From assembly GCF_902805515.1 (NCBI RefSeq), contig NZ_CADCTE010000095.1, positions 1-42,028 on the forward strand: 42,028 nt of DNA, in the 5' to 3' direction. Shown here in pieces: positions 29,615 through 37,546 of the stretch; position 1 is the first letter of the stretch; every line of letters starts with the position of its first letter. Under the pieces are notes generated by a model. That model was not told where the DNA came from. It was given only the letters and a program-made list of their open reading frames with translations, and ran no database searches. The stretch comes from an uncultured Arthrobacter sp. GTDB lineage: Bacteria > Actinomycetota > Actinomycetes > Actinomycetales > Micrococcaceae. Made by a program: the position numbers and the translations under genes.

Positions 29615-30754
29615 ATGGAATCGGTCCTCGCTCTCTCCCCGGACAGTCCCGTCCGCAGCATCGCGCGCGAGGTGCTGATCCACGGCCCGATTTCGAGGTC
29701 CAACCTGGCCTCCCGCCTCGGCCTCTCGGTCGCGAGCCTCACCCGGCTCAGCAAACCGCTGCTTGACGCCGGGGTGGTGCGCGAGAGGAACGAATTGGTC
29801 CCCGGCGGAGTCGGCCGCCCGACACGCCCGCTGGAGATCGTTCCGGAGGCGCACCGGTTCGTCGGCATCAAGCTCAGCGGCACGAGCGCGGCGGGCGTTG
29901 CGACGAACCTCCGCTCGGACTCCCTCGGCACGGCCGAGAGACTCCTGCCGAGCCATGATGTCGCCGACGTGGTCTCGACGATCCTGGCGGTCATCGAGGA
30001 CCTTGGCGGCGCCTCGCAGTTCAGCGGCGTCGGCATCAGCATCGGCGGAAAGCTCAGCGCTGACGGCGTCGTGGTCCGTGCCCCGTTCCTTGGCTGGCGG
30101 GACGTGCCCCTGGCCCGCCTGATCGGGGATGAGGTGGCGGTCCCGGTGGCCGTGGAGAACGACGTCGTCGCCCTCACCATGGCCGAACACTGGTTCGGCG
30201 GCGGGCGCGGGGAGACCGACTTCGCCGTCCTCACCGTCGGTGCCGGCGTGGGGTACGGGTTGGTGCTCAACGACACGGTCATCGCGCCGCCGGATGCCGG
30301 CCTCGGCCTCCTCGGCCACTACCCGCTCGACCCATCGGGCCCCCTGTGCCTTGAGGGCCACCGCGGGTGTTCCTCGGCCGTCCTGACCATCCCGGCGATC
30401 TGCGCCCAGGTCGCCGCCGCCACCGGCCGGCAGTGCAAGTATGAGGACATCCTCGACATGGCCCGCGCGGGCCATCCCGTTGCAAGGGCGGTGATGGACG
30501 CCGCGGGCACCGCCCTGGGAACGTTGATCGCCGCCGTTGGGAATCTGACGATGGTTGACCTCGTCGTGCTCTCCGGCGAGGGGATGGAACTCGCCGATGT
30601 TTCTCCCGAAAAGATCGACGCGGCGATTGCGAGCCACCGGGACCCCGAAGCGACGCCGATCCGGCTGAAGCGTCAGCCGACCGACTTCGGCGAGTGGGCC
30701 CGGGGCGCCGCCGCCGTCGTCATCCAGCGCTCAATCCTCGGCACCCTGCGCTAG
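29615..30754 (+). CDS. ROK-family repressor of the alpha-glucoside operon
   Basis: 379 aa from ATG 29615 (GGAGG five bases upstream); the open frame to 29561 has no ribosome-binding site. N-terminal winged HTH (ISRSNLASRLGLSVASLTRLSKPL, residues 25-48 region), then a ROK sugar-kinase-like fold with GVGISIGGKLS and the modified zinc motif CLEGHRGC (second Cys replaced by Glu). No intact kinase catalytic set could be confirmed. Divergent from the operon it most likely represses. A half-site AAAATAA lies before it (29584-29591), hinting at autoregulation. Confidence 0.85.
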   Translation: MESVLALSPDSPVRSIAREVLIHGPISRSNLASRLGLSVASLTRLSKPLLDAGVVRERNELVPGGVGRPTRPLEIVPEAHRFVGIKLSGTSAAGVATNLRSDSLGTAERLLPSHDVADVVSTILAVIEDLGGASQFSGVGISIGGKLSADGVVVRAPFLGWRDVPLARLIGDEVAVPVAVENDVVALTMAEHWFGGGRGETDFAVLTVGAGVGYGLVLNDTVIAPPDAGLGLLGHYPLDPSGPLCLEGHRGCSSAVLTIPAICAQVAAATGRQCKYEDILDMARAGHPVARAVMDAAGTALGTLIAAVGNLTMVDLVVLSGEGMELADVSPEKIDAAIASHRDPEATPIRLKRQPTDFGEWARGAAAVVIQRSILGTLR

Positions 30755-30769
30755 TCCTCTGACCGCGTC

Positions 30770-30805
30770 AGCGGCGGGCGGCCCCCCTACTGGCCGCCCG
30801 CCGCT
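30770..30805. terminator. GC-hairpin between convergent ROK and LLM genes
   Basis: Perfect 14-bp stem AGCGGCGGGCGGCC (30770-30783) with 30792-30805, 8-nt loop. Shares the core GGCGGGCGG with the hairpins at 20080 and 24621. Confidence 0.75.
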
Positions 30806-30836
30806 GGCTGTCCTCAGGCCCCGGCCTGCCGCCGGC

Positions 30837-31856
30837 TCAGCGCCAGCCCGCCGCGGGCGCTACATGCCGAACGATGCTGTCGAGGAGCGTCGCGTTGTAC
30901 TCGACGCCGAGCTGGTTCGGGATGGTCAGCAGGACGGTGTCAGCTGCCTGCACCGCCGCATCGGCGGCGAGCTGCGCGGCGATGGCGTCCGGTTCCCCGA
31001 TGTAGCTCTTGCCGAAGCGGGCCTGGACGCCGCCGAGGTTGCCGACCTGGTCGGTGGCCTCGAGCTGTGCCCTCACCCCGAAGTAGTAGCGGTCCTCGTC
31101 GGTGACCAGGGGGAACACGCTGCGGCTCACCGACACGCGTGGGCTTCCCGCGTGCCCGGCCGAGGCCCACGCTGCGCGGAAGACCTCAATCTGCTCGGCC
31201 TGGAGCTGGTCGAAGGGAACCCCGGTATCCTCGGTCAGCAGGGTGGAGCTCATGAGGTTCATACCCTGCTCCCCCGCCCACTTGGCGGTGGCGCGGGTGC
31301 CCGATCCCCACCAGATGCGTCCACTGAGCCCCGGGGCCTGTGGATCGATGGCCAACTGCCCCGCGGACCCCGTCATCCGGGGGTCGGCGTCGGCGATTCC
31401 CGCCCCGGCGATGGCGGCGCGGAAGATGGCCGTCTTCCGGCGCGCGTCGTCGGCGTCGGAGAGCCCCTCGGCCGGCACGTAGCCGAACTTCTCATAGCCG
31501 CGCAGGGCCGGTTCGGGTGATCCCCGGCTGACTCCGAGCTGCAGCCGGCCGTTGCTGATCAGGTCGGTGACGGCCGCTTCCTCCGCCATGTACAGGGGGT
31601 TCTCGTAACGCATGTCGATGATGCCCGTCCCCAGCTCAATGCGGCTGGTGCGGGCCGCCATCGCCGCCAGCAGCGGGAAGGGCGAGGCGAACTGGGGGGC
31701 GAAGTGGTGCACCCGCAGGAACGCGCCGTCGACGCCGACCTCCTCGGCGGCGACCGCGAGCTCCACCATCTGCTGCAGGGCGTCCCGTGCCGTGGGCACG
31801 AGGGAACCTTGGACATCCTGGTAGTGCCCGAAGGACAGGAAACCTATTTTCTTCAT
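30837..31856 (-). CDS. LLM-class flavin-dependent oxidoreductase
   Basis: 339 aa, luciferase-like TIM barrel with RIELGTGIIDMRYENPLYMAEEAA and GRLQLGVSRGSPEP segments. FMN- or F420-dependent monooxygenase/reductase of unknown substrate. 38 bp downstream of gluconokinase, same strand. A hairpin (CCCGGG-TAGCGT-CCCGGG) abuts its start codon and no ribosome-binding site is visible. Confidence 0.85.
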   Translation of the reverse strand: MKKIGFLSFGHYQDVQGSLVPTARDALQQMVELAVAAEEVGVDGAFLRVHHFAPQFASPFPLLAAMAARTSRIELGTGIIDMRYENPLYMAEEAAVTDLISNGRLQLGVSRGSPEPALRGYEKFGYVPAEGLSDADDARRKTAIFRAAIAGAGIADADPRMTGSAGQLAIDPQAPGLSGRIWWGSGTRATAKWAGEQGMNLMSSTLLTEDTGVPFDQLQAEQIEVFRAAWASAGHAGSPRVSVSRSVFPLVTDEDRYYFGVRAQLEATDQVGNLGGVQARFGKSYIGEPDAIAAQLAADAAVQAADTVLLTIPNQLGVEYNATLLDSIVRHVAPAAGWR

Positions 31857-31857
31857 C

Positions 31858-31875
31858 CCCGGGTAGCGTCCCGGG
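31858..31875 (-). promoter_or_regulatory. Hairpin one base upstream of the LLM oxidoreductase start
   Basis: CCCGGG (31858-31863) and CCCGGG (31870-31875) with loop TAGCGT/ACGCTA; in the transcript this sits where a ribosome-binding site would be. Confidence 0.4.
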
Positions 31876-31894
31876 CCCGCCCCTTATTCCCCGG

Positions 31895-32458
31895 TCAATC
31901 TTCCCCTGCCGCTCTTTCCCTGTCGCTGCCCGGGGTCTCATCCTCGGGGGGCAGGCCCCTCAGATAGTCGGCGGCCTGGTCCACGATCTGCTCGAGGGAC
32001 AGGCTCAGGTCGACGGTGACACCGCGCTCGTCTTCCTGCAGGGTCTGCAGAACCTCGTACTGGGACACCAGCAGCGAGGGCGGCATGAACTGATGCCGGC
32101 GGTTGGCCACGCGTTCGGCCACCACCTCCATCGGCCCGTGCGGGTGGACCATCACCGCGGCCGGCGCGAAGCTGCGCAGCAGGTCGCGGTAGGAACGCTT
32201 CAGCGCAGAGCAGGCCACGACGATGCCTTGGTCTCCGCCCTGCGCGAGCCTCTCGCCCACGGCCCGCAGCCAGGGCAGGCGTTCGGTGTCGGTGAGGGGC
32301 GTGCCTGCTGCCATGAGTTTCCGGTTGTGCTCGGAATGCAGGTCGTCGCCGTCGACGAAGTCGGCGCCGAGGCGGGCGGCCAGCAGGGTGCCGACCGTGG
32401 TCTTGCCGGAGCCCTGCACCCCCATGACGACGATCGGTGGAAGCTGGGTTTGCGGCAC
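31895..32458 (-). CDS. gntK: Gluconokinase
   Basis: 187 aa, typical GntK length. Walker A GVQGSGKTT (residues 13-21), FVDGDDLHSEHNRKLMAAGTPLTD, and the ACSALKRSYRDLLR motif are diagnostic. Phosphorylates gluconate to 6-phosphogluconate in the cytoplasm. GTG start with AAGGGT upstream. No gluconate permease is adjacent. Confidence 0.92.
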   Translation of the reverse strand: MPQTQLPPIVVMGVQGSGKTTVGTLLAARLGADFVDGDDLHSEHNRKLMAAGTPLTDTERLPWLRAVGERLAQGGDQGIVVACSALKRSYRDLLRSFAPAAVMVHPHGPMEVVAERVANRRHQFMPPSLLVSQYEVLQTLQEDERGVTVDLSLSLEQIVDQAADYLRGLPPEDETPGSDRERAAGED

Positions 32459-32570
32459 GGTTGACCCTTCGTCGGACCGCGGGGTAGGCGCGGGCGGGGA
32501 GATGGACGTCTGAGCATTCTACAAAGCGGTCCCCGGATCGCCACAGGCGCGGGCGGCGGAGATGCCACCC

Positions 32571-32576
32571 TAGGAT
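32571..32576 (+). promoter_or_regulatory. -10 element for a leaderless K+ channel transcript
   Basis: TAGGAT lies six bases before the ATG at 32583; no ribosome-binding site is present. Confidence 0.45.
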
Positions 32577-32582
32577 TCAGCT

Positions 32583-33305
32583 ATGACTTCTGAGATGTGG
32601 CGGGCGCGCACCGAGTGGCCCCTGGCCGGGGCCGCGGTCCTCTTCCTCCTGCTTTATTCGGTCCAGGTGATTCTGCCGCTGAGTCCGGCCGAGTCCTCCC
32701 TGCTGGCCGCCGTGAACTGGGCCATTTGGGCGGTCTTCCTCCTTGACTTCGTGGTGAACCTCGCGCTGGCGGAGCGGCGGTGGCACTGGCTGCTCCGGAA
32801 CCTCCACGAACTTCTCATCCTGGTCCTGCCCATGCTGCGGCCGCTGCGCCTACTGCGGTTGCTGACCCTGCTGCGGGTGCTGAACAGGGCCGGAGGAGAC
32901 GCGCTCCGCGGCCGGCTGGCGCTCTATGTCCTGACCTCCTCCGCTATCCTTTCCTATGCCGGCGCCCTGGCGGTGCTCGATGTGGAGCAGGATGCCCAGA
33001 AGGGCAATATCCTCACCATCGGCGATGCCCTCTGGTGGTCCCTGACGACCGTGACCTCCGTGGGCTATGGCGACCACTTCCCCGTCACGGTACCCGGCCG
33101 GCTGGTTGCCTCGGGGCTCATGGTGCTCGGCATCGCGGTCCTCGGCGTCGTGACCGCCACCGTGGCCTCCTGGCTGGTGGAGAGCGTCTCGACCGGATCG
33201 CCCGACGACTCCGCCGACGCCGTGCGGCAGGAGCTTGCTGCGGTGCGCGCCCAGCTTGCCGACCTCACTGACCAGCTCGCGGCCGGGCGCCGGCCGCCGG
33301 AGTGA
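32583..33305 (+). CDS. Voltage-gated-type potassium channel
   Basis: 240 aa, six membrane segments. The fourth (about 84-100) carries Arg86, Arg89, Arg92 and Arg98 at mostly three-residue spacing, as in voltage sensors. The pore loop ends in the K+ selectivity filter TVTSVGYGD (156-164). After S6, residues 207-235 form a coiled coil (AVRQELAAVRAQLADL) likely to hold the tetramer together. Resembles KvAP-like bacterial channels. Monocistronic, probably leaderless. Confidence 0.9.
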   Translation: MTSEMWRARTEWPLAGAAVLFLLLYSVQVILPLSPAESSLLAAVNWAIWAVFLLDFVVNLALAERRWHWLLRNLHELLILVLPMLRPLRLLRLLTLLRVLNRAGGDALRGRLALYVLTSSAILSYAGALAVLDVEQDAQKGNILTIGDALWWSLTTVTSVGYGDHFPVTVPGRLVASGLMVLGIAVLGVVTATVASWLVESVSTGSPDDSADAVRQELAAVRAQLADLTDQLAAGRRPPE

Positions 33306-33352
33306 GTCCGGCGGGGGTGGACGGCGCGTCAGGAAACCGGGTTGGATGAGGC

Positions 33353-34012
33353 ATGAGCAAACACACGACGACACTCGGCCTGATCGGCAGCGGCCACATT
33401 GGCTCGCAGCTGGCACGCCTCGCTGTCTCCCGCGGATACGACGTAATCCTCAGCAACTCCCGCGGCCCGGCGACCCTGGCCGACCTCGTGGCCGAGCTCG
33501 GTCCGCGGGCCCGGGCGGCCACGAGCGCCGAAGCGGCGGCGGCGGGTGACATCGTCGTCGTCACGGTCCCCCTCAAGGGCTACCGGAATCTCCCCGCGGA
33601 GGCGCTGGCCGGAAAGGTGGTCATCGACACCTGCAACTACTACCCCCAGCGGGACGGCCGGATCCCCGAGCTCGACGACGAAAGCACCACCACCAGCGAA
33701 CTGATTCAGGCGCAGCTGCCCGGCGCGCGCGTCGTGAAGGCCTTCAACAACATCTACTTTGCCGACCTGCGGGAGGGATCGCCCGCCGGGACGCCAAACC
33801 GGCGGGCCCTGCCGATCGCCGGGAACGACGAGGCGGCGAAGGCCACCGTCGCGGCGATGATCGATGAATTCGGCTTCGACGTCATCGACGCCGGACCGCT
33901 GGCCGAGGGCTGGCGGTTTCAGCGCGATACACCCGCCTACGTCACCCCGGCGGACGCCGACGGGATGCGGGAAGCGCTCGGGCGTGCGAAGCGGTACGCC
34001 GACGCGGGCTGA
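33353..34012 (+). CDS. NADP(F420)-dependent reductase family protein
   Basis: 219 aa. N-terminal Rossmann fold TLGLIGSGHIGSQLARLAV, substrate/cofactor region DIVVVTVPLKGY, VVIDTCNYY and VKAFNNIY typical of the NADPH-dependent F420 reductase / pyrroline-5-carboxylate-like family. True F420 use is not certain. GATGAGG lies just before the ATG. Its stop is one base from the convergent lipoprotein gene. Confidence 0.82.
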   Translation: MSKHTTTLGLIGSGHIGSQLARLAVSRGYDVILSNSRGPATLADLVAELGPRARAATSAEAAAAGDIVVVTVPLKGYRNLPAEALAGKVVIDTCNYYPQRDGRIPELDDESTTTSELIQAQLPGARVVKAFNNIYFADLREGSPAGTPNRRALPIAGNDEAAKATVAAMIDEFGFDVIDAGPLAEGWRFQRDTPAYVTPADADGMREALGRAKRYADAG

Positions 34013-34013
34013 A

Positions 34014-34829
34014 CTAGCCGGAGACGGGTTTGCCGGTGAGGAGTTCTCCGGCGAGCCGTCCCAGCTCATCCTGGGTCACCAGGTCGGGCTCGGTGGTTCC
34101 GATCTGCTGGGCCGACGCGACGGTGGCGCCCTCCCTGGCCATGACCCCGATGATGTACATGGTCTGACCGGTGGGCAGGGCCTGGGCCATCAGGAAGGAC
34201 ACCGTTTCTCCACCCACTGGATCGATGGGCAGTTCCTCCATGGTGACCGAGACCGTCTGGCCTTCGATGGTCATGGTGAACTCCGTACATCCCGACGTGT
34301 TGATGTCCAGGCTCTGCGCCAAAAGGTCCGGATTGTCGTTGGACGCGAGGGACACAACGGTGATCGAGCCGGCTGGGTCGGGGATGCCGATCCCCGCGGC
34401 CGCCGCAGCGTCCTCGGGGATCTGTTGCAGGCTCTTGTTCGCCATCTCCGCGCATGCCGCCGGCTCGATCACGGCCGCGTCGAGTCCCATCTTGACCAGA
34501 TCCATCCCTGCCGCCTGCTGATCCGGCGGCACCGGAGTAAACGGCCGGCCCTGGGCGTCCAGGAGCCCGGCTACGCGTGCCTCCAGTTCCGCCGGCGGCA
34601 GCACTTCCGGTGCGGCGGGCGGCTTGGCCGGAGCCGTCGATGCAGGGACTGTCGGCTCTGGGTCCGCAGAGACGGGCCGGGTGGGATCCGGCGAGGCGAC
34701 GGATTCAGCTGGAGAACCCTCCGCCTCCGCCCCGGGGCCGGGGCCGAGCACGCCACAGCCCGAGAGCAATACTCCGACAGTCAGCAGGGCGCTCACGCGC
34801 GCGCCGATTCTTCCCATGTTTTCCCCCAT
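34014..34829 (-). CDS. Secreted lipoprotein of unknown function (PknH-sensor-like)
   Basis: 271 aa from ATG 34829 (GGGGGA four bases upstream; ATG 34817 is equally possible). Signal peptide with lipobox LLSGC, then a Pro/Ala/Ser-rich linker (about 40 residues) and an extracellular domain (ARVAGLLDAQGRPFTP ... CAEMANKSL ... FTMTIEGQTVSVTM) with two cysteines (CAEM, GCTEF) that may form a disulfide. The fold recalls the PknH-like sensor domain; not certain. Confidence 0.7.
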   Translation of the reverse strand: MGENMGRIGARVSALLTVGVLLSGCGVLGPGPGAEAEGSPAESVASPDPTRPVSADPEPTVPASTAPAKPPAAPEVLPPAELEARVAGLLDAQGRPFTPVPPDQQAAGMDLVKMGLDAAVIEPAACAEMANKSLQQIPEDAAAAAGIGIPDPAGSITVVSLASNDNPDLLAQSLDINTSGCTEFTMTIEGQTVSVTMEELPIDPVGGETVSFLMAQALPTGQTMYIIGVMAREGATVASAQQIGTTEPDLVTQDELGRLAGELLTGKPVSG

Positions 34830-35177
34830 TGAATCCCCCGCATGCGTCGTAATCAGCACAGCGTACACGCAGGGCTTGTCTCCCGCCCGGCTGGTCCACC
34901 AAAGCCTCCGAAGTTTTGGCCGCCCCGCACCGGCTGCGTCCGGACCGAGAAAAAAGTAAGTAGGTGTATTGCTCGATTGTCTAAATAAATGTCATACTCG
35001 AATTCTTCGCTGGGGAGTGGATACACAATCGGTCTATGCGGCAGGACGCAGGCAGGACCTCCACGAGCCGGGGAGGGTTGGTCCACGAACAGAGCAGGTT
35101 TTCATGCCGGGCAACACTCAAGCGACGGGTGCGCATCCTTTAGCTTGCGCATGCTCGGACTCAGGGACCCTGCAGCC
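34830..35177. other. 348-bp AT-rich intergenic region upstream of sigma gene
   Basis: No gene supported. Bases 34950-35015 are strikingly AT-rich for this genome and include TTGCTC (34969-34974), an 18-bp spacer and CATACT (34993-34998), a possible promoter for the sigma gene. The longer in-frame extension of the sigma ORF through this region has no ribosome-binding site and low-complexity-free but unconserved sequence. Confidence 0.5.
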
Positions 35178-35762
35178 ATGACCGCCAACAGCTCAACGAC
35201 CCCCACTCTGCTGCGGCTCCTTGAGGAGGTGGCGGGCGGCAGCGAGCCGGCGTTTGAGTCGCTCTACGAGCAGACCGTCCGCCGGGTGTACCGGGTGGCC
35301 CTGAATGTAATCAAGAACCCGGCGATGGCGGCCGAGATCGTTCAGGAGGTGTATCTGCTCGTCTGGACGTCGGCCGGAAAGTACGATCCCTCCCTGGGCT
35401 CGCCCCAGACCTGGATCCTCACCCTCGCCCACCGGCGGGCGGTGGACCGCGTCCGCAGTGAGCAGAGTTCCTCCGAACGCGGTGCGCGCCACGCCCAGGA
35501 AATGGGTGCGCTCAAGCACGATTCAATCGACGAGACGGTCCACCGCTCCCTGATGGCCGAGACGGTCCGCAGGTGCCTCTCCTCCCTGACCGACCACCAG
35601 GCCGAGGCCATCCGGCTCGCCTACTACGGCGGCCTGACCTATGTCGAGGTCGCCGAGGCACTCAACCTCAAGGTCCCCACGGCGAAGTCCCGCATCCAGA
35701 GCGGTCTGACGAAACTCCGCCGCACACTCGAGGTCGAGGGGTACGACGCCTACTCCCGGTAG
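35178..35762 (+). CDS. sigK: SigK-like ECF RNA polymerase sigma factor
   Basis: 194 aa from ATG 35178. Region 2: AFESLYEQTVRRVYRVALNV ... EIVQEVYLLVWTSAGKYDPSLGSPQTWILTLAHRRAVDRVRSEQ (family pattern); region 4: LTDHQAEAIRLAYYGGLTYVEVAEAL ... PTAKSRIQSGLTKLR. The TLAHRRAVDRVRS stretch is characteristic of SigK. In relatives an anti-sigma gene (rskA) follows directly; here the next gene is a histidine kinase, so the regulator is missing or elsewhere. An in-frame ATG at 35151 is an alternative start. Confidence 0.85.
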   Translation: MTANSSTTPTLLRLLEEVAGGSEPAFESLYEQTVRRVYRVALNVIKNPAMAAEIVQEVYLLVWTSAGKYDPSLGSPQTWILTLAHRRAVDRVRSEQSSSERGARHAQEMGALKHDSIDETVHRSLMAETVRRCLSSLTDHQAEAIRLAYYGGLTYVEVAEALNLKVPTAKSRIQSGLTKLRRTLEVEGYDAYSR

Positions 35763-35876
35763 GCCCCCGCCTATCGAACGCACCGGCCGCCTCCCCGCGC
35801 CTACAGCGTCTGAATTCGCGCGATGCGGTAGCTTGGGGTATTCCTGACCCGGTCTCGATTCACCCCAGGGGGAGCA

Positions 35877-37154
35877 ATGCAGGATGCGCTTATCGATCAG
35901 CCCCGCCTGGAGGAGCTTTCCCGCCAGGCCGTGCTGCGCGCGTATGGGCTTCCCTCCCACGCAGGGGAAGCCACCTCCGGTGAGGTTTCTCCTCCACCGG
36001 AACTGTTGAACCTGGTCCGGCTCGCGGTGCAGATCACCGGAATGGCCTCGGGTGCCATCAACATCATCACCGCGGACGAGCAGCACACGATCGCCGCGCA
36101 CGGCATCAAGCCGGAGGTCTGCTCCCGGGAGGACTCGATGTGCTCCAAGGTATTCCAGTCGGGTGAGATCACTGTGGTGCCCGACGCCACCCGGGACCAC
36201 CGCTTCGTCAACAATCCCTTCGTCAACGGAGTGAAGTTCAGCATCCGCTCCTACGCCTCGGTGCCGCTGGTCTCCCCGGCAGGCTCGGCCCTCGGCTCGC
36301 TCTGCGTCTTCACAAGCGATCGCCAGGACCTTGATCCGGAGCGCCGGGAGGGCCTTGAAATTCTCGCATCGCAGGTCATCGAGGTGCTCGAACTGCAGCT
36401 GAGGACCCGGCAGCTCGCCGATGCACTGGCCACCGTCCGGCGCAGCAACGAGGACCTCGCAGGGTTCGCGGCCCGGGTCAGCCACGATCTCAAGAATCCA
36501 CTCACGGCCATCCTTGGCTATGCGGAACTCGGCGAGCAGGACGACTCGGTGTCGGGGCCCGCTGCAGGCTACCTCCGGATCATCCGGGGAAGCGCCGGCC
36601 GGATGCTCGAGACGGTCCAGGAGGTCCTTGGCTTTTCCCGGGTCGGTGGCAGCATCACGCGGGAGCGGGTTCCGCTGGCCGCCGCCGTCTCCGCCGTCCG
36701 GCAGGACATCCTGCCGCTGGTGCGGGACTCCGGGGCGGGCATCACCGCCGCCGACGCCGAGCTGGACGCCGACCCGACGCTGCTTCGCGCCCTGCTGCAG
36801 AACCTCATCGCTAATGCGATCAAGTACTCCCGCCCCGATGCCGCCCCGCGCATTGCGGTGCTCGCCGAGACCGGTGACACCCAGGTCCTCACCGTCGTGG
36901 ATAACGGCAAGGGCATCGCCACCGAGGACCGCACCCGGGTCCTCGAGCCGCTGGTACGGCTGTCCCGCGAGGGCGATCCGCCAGGCACCGGGATCGGCCT
37001 TGCGACCTGCGCCCGTATCGCCGCGGCCCACGGCGGGAGCGTCTCGATCACCGACACTCCGGGCGGCGGAACAACGGTGAGGGTCGATCTGGGCCCGGCC
37101 GGTCCCCTCGGTGCCTCCGGCCCTGCCGGAACGGCGCCGAGGGGCAGGGCTTAA
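35877..37154 (+). CDS. GAF-domain sensor histidine kinase
   Basis: 425 aa, no membrane segments, so cytoplasmic. GAF domain 41-172 (NLVRLAVQITG ... SREDSMCSKVFQSGE ... VVPDATRDHRFVNNPFV). H-box VSHDLKNPLTA with His203; N-box QNLIANAIKYS; G1 DNGKGI; G2 GTGIGLA. No response regulator is adjacent. GGGGGAGCA precedes the ATG. Its stop overlaps the stop of the convergent usp gene (TTAA). Confidence 0.88.
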   Translation: MQDALIDQPRLEELSRQAVLRAYGLPSHAGEATSGEVSPPPELLNLVRLAVQITGMASGAINIITADEQHTIAAHGIKPEVCSREDSMCSKVFQSGEITVVPDATRDHRFVNNPFVNGVKFSIRSYASVPLVSPAGSALGSLCVFTSDRQDLDPERREGLEILASQVIEVLELQLRTRQLADALATVRRSNEDLAGFAARVSHDLKNPLTAILGYAELGEQDDSVSGPAAGYLRIIRGSAGRMLETVQEVLGFSRVGGSITRERVPLAAAVSAVRQDILPLVRDSGAGITAADAELDADPTLLRALLQNLIANAIKYSRPDAAPRIAVLAETGDTQVLTVVDNGKGIATEDRTRVLEPLVRLSREGDPPGTGIGLATCARIAAAHGGSVSITDTPGGGTTVRVDLGPAGPLGASGPAGTAPRGRA

Positions 37155-37546
37155 GGCAGCTTCACCGCCAGCACGTTGCACCGGGCCGAAAGCAGGATCG
37201 TCTGCGCGGTGGAGCCCATGATGAGCTTGCCAACCGGCGTGCGGTGCCGCAGCCCGATCACCAGGAGTTCGGCGTTCAGGCTTTCGGCGGCCTCGAGGAC
37301 CTCCTCGGCCGCCGTGGCGTCGGAGGTGCCGTGCCGGATCTCGTATTTCACATTCGAGGCCGCCAGTTTTCCCTCAAGCCGGGACACATCCGTGTCATCG
37401 GCGTAGCCGGGGTCAACGAGCCGGTCCGCGCGGGTGGTGTTCACCACCACCAGCCCGGCGTCCCGTCGCCGCGCCTCGTGGATCGCCTCCTCCACCGCTG
37501 CGTCTCCGAGGGCGTTGGGCACGTAGCCGACAACGATCGTGCTCAT
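37151..37546 (-). CDS. Universal stress protein (UspA family)
   Basis: 131 aa, single Usp domain: IVVGYVPNALGDAAVEEAIHEAR, then GLRHRTPVGKLIMGSTAQTIL containing the ATP-binding G-x2-G-x9-G(S/T) pattern. Its ATG overlaps the tctA stop (ATGA), so it is translationally coupled to the tricarboxylate transporter. Confidence 0.88.
   Translation of the reverse strand: MSTIVVGYVPNALGDAAVEEAIHEARRRDAGLVVVNTTRADRLVDPGYADDTDVSRLEGKLAASNVKYEIRHGTSDATAAEEVLEAAESLNAELLVIGLRHRTPVGKLIMGSTAQTILLSARCNVLAVKLP

Noticed and set aside
34989-35177. Extended sigma factor start at 34989
   Set aside because: No ribosome-binding site, no family similarity before residue 64 of the long frame, and it would include the likely promoter.
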